NCBI GenBank assembly: GCA_001797465.1
Contig: MGPQ01000010.1
Location: 1-64,000 of the forward strand
Direction of reading: 5' to 3'
Origin: Deltaproteobacteria bacterium GWB2_55_19
GTDB lineage: Bacteria > Desulfobacterota > GWC2-55-46
DNA: 64,000 bases
Of this stretch, positions 59,768 to 64,000 are shown one piece after another. Below the pieces are notes generated by a model, which searched no databases, was not told the DNA's origin, and saw nothing but the letters and a program-made list of their open reading frames with translations. Every line of letters starts with the position of its first letter. The first letter of the stretch is position 1. The position numbers and the translations under genes are program-made.

Positions 59768-60868
59768 TCAGAGCCTCATCGGCATTATGATATAGGTGTA
59801 GTCGTCGGACCCTTCGGGCCTCAATATCCCCGGTGAGAGCGGGTCTTTGAGGTTTATGCGGACCTTCTCCTCGTCAAGCGCCTCCAGCATGTCGATAAAG
59901 TACCTTGCGTTGAACGCTATCTCGATATCTTCTTCGGAGTAGTCCAGGTCGAGCTCCTCGATCGCGTCTCCGATATCCGGGCTTGAGGAGGAGAGGACGA
60001 GGCGGGACTTAAGGAAGCTGAACTTCACCCCCTTTATCTTGTCTGACGAGAGTATCGAGACCCTTTTAAGGGACGCCAGCAAGACCGCTTTTTCCGCGAC
60101 TGCCATTTTGTCGTTATCCTTTGGTATGACCTTTTTGTAGTCCGGGAATTCTCCTTCAAGGAGACGGACGCTTATGACGGTCGCGTCTTTTTTCATTACC
60201 GCGCTCTTTTCCGTAACGCCTAAGAGGAATTCCCCTTCTTTTTCATCGAGGAGCTTTCTCATTTCCATGACGCCTTTTCTCGGGAGGAGGACGCCTTCTT
60301 TCTGGACAGCGGATTTCAGGTCCTGTTTCTCGATAAAGGCGAGTCTGTGGCCGTCCGTGGCTACCATCCTTATCTTCGTTTCCTCCTTTTCAAGGAGAAA
60401 ACCGTTTATGTTGTAGCGTGTCTCGTCCGTGGAGACCGCGAACGATGTCTTGTCTATCATCTCTTTCAGATTATCGCTGTCCACGGGTTCAAGCCTGGAA
60501 TCGTCTATGGCCGGGAATACCGGAAAATCCTTTGAGGGCAGTCCCATGATGCTGAACCTGGCCTTACCCGCCTTTACGGTCACCCTGTCTTCCTTCGACG
60601 TGGAGACGTCCACTTTGTCCGACGGCAGTTCCTTTACTATCTCGAAGAGCTTCCTCGCATTCACCGTAACGGACCCGTCTTCAGAGACATCGGCGGGGGA
60701 GGAGTCTTTTATAAAAACCTCAAGGTCCGTCGCCATGATATTGAGCCTTCCATTGGAGGACTCCATGAGGACGTTTGCGAGTATCGGCATGGTATTTCTT
60801 TTTTCAACGATACCCTGTATTCTCTGGAGGACCTTTATGAATTCAGGCTTGCCGATATTGAACTTCAT
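59768..60868 (-). CDS. dnaN: DNA polymerase III beta sliding clamp
   Basis: 366 residues, GAGGAG before the ATG. Three clamp domains: MKFNIGKPEFIKVLQRIQGI at the start, TRYNINGFLLEKEE and MVATDGHRLAFIE in the middle, and IAFNARYFIDMLEALDEEKVRI and the hydrophobic-cleft end YIIMPMRL. It forms a ring dimer that holds the polymerase on DNA. It follows dnaA after 251 bases. Confidence 0.97.
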   Translation of the reverse strand: MKFNIGKPEFIKVLQRIQGIVEKRNTMPILANVLMESSNGRLNIMATDLEVFIKDSSPADVSEDGSVTVNARKLFEIVKELPSDKVDVSTSKEDRVTVKAGKARFSIMGLPSKDFPVFPAIDDSRLEPVDSDNLKEMIDKTSFAVSTDETRYNINGFLLEKEETKIRMVATDGHRLAFIEKQDLKSAVQKEGVLLPRKGVMEMRKLLDEKEGEFLLGVTEKSAVMKKDATVISVRLLEGEFPDYKKVIPKDNDKMAVAEKAVLLASLKRVSILSSDKIKGVKFSFLKSRLVLSSSSPDIGDAIEELDLDYSEEDIEIAFNARYFIDMLEALDEEKVRINLKDPLSPGILRPEGSDDYTYIIMPMRL

Positions 60869-61119
60869 CTCGCTCTCCTCTGTATCTATTATTTAAATAT
60901 ATTTATTTAGTAGTAGGTAGTAGGTACCGGTATTTTGTTTATAACGGTCTTAACGGCCCGTATCCGCTCATAAAGGAGGCTTGATAATCTGTTTATAAAA
61001 GAGGCCGGTTATCAACACTTTTTTCCTGCGCCGCCGTATTTTTAAAAAAGCCCCCTGGTTGCCAACAGTTCTTAACAGCCTTCCGAGAGTTTGCCAACAG
61101 GCATATCAACAGCCATCGG
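60869..61119. other. dnaA-dnaN intergenic region with DnaA-like box
   Basis: 251 bases. TTATCAACA at 61009-61017 matches the DnaA box TTATCCACA at 8 of 9 positions, and further loose matches (for example CATATCAACA near 61100) lie near the dnaA end. It probably carries the dnaN promoter and an auxiliary DnaA site. Confidence 0.5.
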
Positions 61120-62469
61120 CTACCTTATGCCGAGCGTGCCTTTCAGGGCCTTTATCGCCTGTTTGAGCTCAGAGGATTCCGGGACTTCCTTCTCTATTTT
61201 CTTTACCGCGTGTATCGCGGTAGAGTGGTCTTTGCCGCCGAAGGCCGAGCCTATCTCGGGGAACGAGAAAGAGCCGTAGGTACGAGCTATGAACATCGCT
61301 ATCTGCCTGGGGAAGGCCACGGTCCTGTGCCTTCTCTTTGATTTAAGGTCAGACGGTTTTATATCGTAATACGCCGCGACCGCCTTTTGTATCTCGTCCA
61401 TCGTAAGGACCTTCTCTTCTTTTTCCTTGAGGAGGTTCTTTAAGGCCTCCCTCGCCATAGGGAGCGTTATCTCGAGGTTTGTAAGGCTCGATACCGCGAT
61501 GATCCGGTTCAGGAAGCCTTCGAGCTCCCTGACGTTGGAGCCGCTGACGCCCGAGAGCCACGAGGCGACGTCGTCGGGGAGTTTGACGCCTTCGGCCTTT
61601 GATTTCTTTCGGAGTATCGCTATCTTGGTCTCCGTGTCCGGGGGCTGGATGTCGGCGACAAGCCCCCACTCGAACCTCGAGCGGAGCCTCTCTTCGAGCC
61701 CGTCTATGTCTTTAGGGAACTTGTCGCTCGTAACGACTATCTGCTTGTGTCCCTCATATAAGGCGTTAAAGGTGTGAAAGAACTCCTCCTGGGTCCTCTC
61801 CTTTCCGGCCCAGAACTGTATGTCGTCTATCAGGAGGACGTCGACGTTGCGGAACCTGCCCCTGAAGTCGGCCATTTTCTGACGGCTGACATAGTTTATG
61901 AAGTCGTTCATGAACCGCTCAGAGGTGTAATAGCAGACCTTCGCGGAGGGGTTCGCGAGTGAGACCTTGTGACCGATCGCCTGGAGGAGGTGCGTCTTCC
62001 CGAGTCCCACGCACCCGTATATGAAGAGCGGGTTGTACTTGGACCCGAGCGACCCGGCGACCGCTGAGCACGCCGCGTGCGCGAACTCGTTGGCCTTGCC
62101 GATGACGAAGTTTTCGAACGTGTACTTGGGGCTTAAATTAAGCCCGGCCGGCTTTATCGACTTCGGTTCCTTAGAGGATTTTCTGGAAGATGGAGTGGCG
62201 GGGAGGGTCTTTAGCTCCGCCATCTCGTCGCTTACGCGCCAGGATAAGCTCAGGTCTTTTTTCGAGATGCGGCGCATCACTTCCTGGATGAGCGGCAGGT
62301 AGTGCTCTTTTATCCATTCGAGGAAGAAGCGGTTCGGGACCTCGAGCTCGAGGACTCCCTCAGAGGAGCCGACGACCTTTATGGGGCGGAACCAGGTCGC
62401 GAAATGCTGAGGGCTCACATGCTCAACGACGCCGTCGAGGCAGTTTTTCCAGATAACTTCAGAGTTCAT
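61120..62469 (-). CDS. dnaA: Chromosomal replication initiator DnaA
   Basis: 449 residues. Domain I (1-80) and a polar linker lead to AAA+ domain III: Walker A GCVGLGKTHLLQA, Walker B VDVLLIDDIQFWAG, sensor-type RLRSRFEWGLVADIQ. Domain IV has KSKRRHRTVAFPRQIAMFIART and the signature IGSAFGGKDHSTAIHAVKKI. It melts the origin with ATP. No clear Shine-Dalgarno. The putative oriC is directly upstream. Confidence 0.98.
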   Translation of the reverse strand: MNSEVIWKNCLDGVVEHVSPQHFATWFRPIKVVGSSEGVLELEVPNRFFLEWIKEHYLPLIQEVMRRISKKDLSLSWRVSDEMAELKTLPATPSSRKSSKEPKSIKPAGLNLSPKYTFENFVIGKANEFAHAACSAVAGSLGSKYNPLFIYGCVGLGKTHLLQAIGHKVSLANPSAKVCYYTSERFMNDFINYVSRQKMADFRGRFRNVDVLLIDDIQFWAGKERTQEEFFHTFNALYEGHKQIVVTSDKFPKDIDGLEERLRSRFEWGLVADIQPPDTETKIAILRKKSKAEGVKLPDDVASWLSGVSGSNVRELEGFLNRIIAVSSLTNLEITLPMAREALKNLLKEKEEKVLTMDEIQKAVAAYYDIKPSDLKSKRRHRTVAFPRQIAMFIARTYGSFSFPEIGSAFGGKDHSTAIHAVKKIEKEVPESSELKQAIKALKGTLGIR

Positions 62470-62730
62470 TTTAAATTAAAACCGGAGGTTTTTATATGTG
62501 GAGCACCGGGGGGGCGTTTAACGGCACGTTGTACGCCACCGGGGCCGGGGAAACACCTGCACGGAGCCATGAATAAAGCCTGGTAGTCAAAAGAGATTAT
62601 TCACAGGGTTATTCACAGATGTTGATAACTCTCAGGACTGCCGTAGGGCCACACTTTACCAGAGAGAAAAGGTGATTTCAAGGTTTTTAATTATTTTTAT
62701 TCAGGAGGGATTTTTTGTAGACAAAACATC
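62470..62730. other. oriC: Putative origin of replication (oriC)
   Basis: Just upstream of dnaA. Three DnaA boxes lie within 32 bases: TTATTCACA at 62597-62605 and 62609-62617 on the plus strand, and TGTTGATAA (TTATCAACA on the minus strand) at 62620-62628. About 50 bases on, an AT-rich stretch (62680-62727, GGTTTTTAATTATTTTTATT and TTTTTTGTAGACAAAACA) could be the unwinding element. Position beside dnaA and box cluster make it the best candidate. Confidence 0.7.
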
Positions 62731-62792
62731 TGGTTACGCATGCGAGGCCGGGCCGGAGCTTTGCGCGCCAAAAAAAATTCCGCCTTTGCCGG

Positions 62793-62813
62793 GCGCGCGC
62801 CATGGGCGCGCGC
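62793..62813. repeat. Perfect GC palindrome
   Basis: GCGCGCGCC-ATG-GGCGCGCGC, alternating purine/pyrimidine arms with a 3-base centre, between the origin region and the dehydrogenase gene. Confidence 0.7.
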
Positions 62814-62817
62814 ATTA

Positions 62818-62839
62818 AGAAAAAAGGCCGCTGACCGGC
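62818..62839 (-). terminator. Possible terminator after the dehydrogenase gene
   Basis: Minus strand GCCG-GTCAG-CGGC followed by C and six T. The stem is short, so it is a weak candidate. It follows the dehydrogenase stop directly. Confidence 0.35.
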
Positions 62840-64000
62840 TACGGGTACAATCCTCTGATAGAGACCGCCTCGGCCACTCTTTTTACGCCGAGTACCATCG
62901 CCGCGGTCCTCATGTCTATCTTCTTCTCGATAGATATGGCGAGGACCTCCTTGAAGGCCCTTCTCATTATCGTGTTTAATCTCTCGTCTATCTCGTCTTC
63001 GTTCCAGAAAAAGCGCTGGAGGTCCTGCACCCATTCGAAATAGGAGACGACGACGCCACCTGCGTTGGCGAGGATGCCGGGGAGGACGAAGACGCCCTTT
63101 TCATTCAAGACCGCGTCGGCATCGTTCGTTATGGGGTTGTTCGCGCCCTCTGCGATTATGCGGGTCTTGATTTTCCCGACGTTCGCCATGTTTATCTGAT
63201 TTTCGAGCGCCGCCGGGATGAGGCAGTCGGACTCGACGGACAAGAGCTCGTCGATCGTCAGGTCCTCGCCCTCCTTATACCCCTTGACTGTGTCGCTCTC
63301 CTTCTTGTGCCTTGAGACCGCGTCGATATCGAGCCCCTGCGGGTTGTATGTGGCGCCCTTGGAGTCGGCTACCGCGATGACCTTCGCGCCGAGGCCGGAG
63401 AGGATCCTGGCCGCGTGAAAGCCGACCTTGCCGAAGCCGAGGACTACAACGGAGAGGCCGTCTAAAGACAACCCGAGGTGCATTAACGCCTCGATTACCG
63501 CTGTGACGAGTCCCGATGAAGTCGCTTTGTTCCTGCCGAGCGAACCGCCAAGGGACACGGGTTTGCCGGTCACGACGCCGGGGACCGAATACCCCTTCAT
63601 CATCGAATACGTGTCCATCATCCAGGCCATCACCTGCTCATCCGTATAGACGTCGGGCGCAGGTATGTCGGTCTCGGGCCCTATGATTATGCTGATCTCG
63701 TAAGTGTAGCGCCGGGTGAGCCTCTCTATTTCGCCCTTCGACATGGCGGTCGGGTCGCAGGCGACCCCGCCTTTTGCGCCGCCGAAGGGGATGTCTACGA
63801 CGGCGCACTTCCACGTCATGAGAGCGGCGAGCGCCGTCACCTCTTCAAGCGTGACCCTCGGGTGGTAGCGTATGCCGCCTTTTGCGGGGCCGCGCGCGAA
63901 GTCGTACTGGACCCTGTAGCCCGGAAAGAACTCCACTCTTCCGCTGTCCATCTGGACCGGGACAGAGACTATGAGCGAGCGTCTCGGGACCCGGAGCCTC
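62839..64000 (-). CDS. Glu/Leu/Phe/Val dehydrogenase, 5' end beyond window
   Basis: At least 386 residues, reading in from the right edge: the frame is open through LRVPRRSLIVSVPVQMDSG before the internal Met, so the true start lies outside. The substrate region FARGPAKGGIRYHP carries the catalytic Lys; then IPFGGAKGGVACDP, GPETDIPAPDVYTDEQVMAWM, VVLGFGKVGFHAARIL (NAD(P) fold) and IIAEGANNPITNDAD. It probably interconverts glutamate and 2-oxoglutarate with NAD(P)H; a branched-chain or Phe enzyme is less likely. Confidence 0.95.
   Translation of the reverse strand, partial: RLRVPRRSLIVSVPVQMDSGRVEFFPGYRVQYDFARGPAKGGIRYHPRVTLEEVTALAALMTWKCAVVDIPFGGAKGGVACDPTAMSKGEIERLTRRYTYEISIIIGPETDIPAPDVYTDEQVMAWMMDTYSMMKGYSVPGVVTGKPVSLGGSLGRNKATSSGLVTAVIEALMHLGLSLDGLSVVVLGFGKVGFHAARILSGLGAKVIAVADSKGATYNPQGLDIDAVSRHKKESDTVKGYKEGEDLTIDELLSVESDCLIPAALENQINMANVGKIKTRIIAEGANNPITNDADAVLNEKGVFVLPGILANAGGVVVSYFEWVQDLQRFFWNEDEIDERLNTIMRRAFKEVLAISIEKKIDMRTAAMVLGVKRVAEAVSIRGLYP

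Overview
The window reads as a chromosomal segment of a GC-rich Gram-negative bacterium. My best guess is a Desulfobacterota/deltaproteobacterium-like lineage, judged from gene content and gene style only: a Wsp-like chemosensory operon, bactofilin next to ParAB, lysine 2,3-aminomutase, DksA-type proteins and a class II cytochrome c. There are no prophage, IS or CRISPR structures. It is an origin-proximal region. dnaA, dnaN, rpmH, rnpA, yidD, yidC and mnmE run leftward from a probable oriC at about 62.5-62.8 kb. mnmG, rsmG, three parS sites, parA, parB and a bactofilin gene lie about 33 kb away at 27.5-32.4 kb.

Layout. 0-2.1 kb: leftward chemosensory genes (MCP, CheY, STAS, and the first codons of another gene). 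2.3-6.1 kb: CorA, then a leftward ArsR / small Cys protein / sulfide:quinone oxidoreductase-like / methyltransferase group. 6.3-17.1 kb: rightward Wsp-type operon CheW, CheR-TPR, CheW, MCP, CheA-REC, CheB, and a REC-REC-PAS-PAS-kinase-REC hybrid. 17.3-18.7 kb: pyrE-like and pyrF. 19-22.6 kb: leftward ubiC-ubiA-ubiD-ubiG-type quinone operon. 22.8-27.4 kb: CI-like regulator, tRNA-Val(CAC), ruvX, mltG, apbE, and a DksA-like protein with a basic tail. 27.5-32.4 kb: mnmG, rsmG, parA, parB, bactofilin. 32.7-42.6 kb: ClC channel, typA, cytochrome c', ArsR/DUF2892, a 3'-5' exonuclease, an asparaginase-type hydrolase, cupin, a seven-repeat RCC1 lipoprotein, and a REC-GAF-GGDEF diguanylate cyclase. 42.7-55 kb: a three-part MFS/acyltransferase/acyl-ligase fusion, formate-THF ligase, a YkgJ/SEC-C protein, a secreted hypothetical, MerR-KamA, an FmdE-like protein, fructose-1,6-bisphosphatase, and FTR1 behind a Fur-type promoter. 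55.2-62.5 kb: mnmE back to dnaA. 62.8 kb to the end: Glu/Leu/Phe/Val dehydrogenase, cut by the window edge.

Points that stand out: (i) a Wsp-like chemosensory array whose last gene is a multi-receiver histidine kinase instead of a WspR diguanylate cyclase; (ii) at least six genes whose only visible promoter puts the -10 box 6-8 bases before the ATG, with no Shine-Dalgarno, which suggests common leaderless mRNAs; (iii) mnmG has no ATG/GTG/TTG in front of its FAD-binding motif; (iv) one parS site overlaps the rsmG start codon; (v) two ArsR paralogues share an aligned cysteine pair and sit beside sulfide-type genes. All calls come from reading the sequence. No database search or folding program was run.
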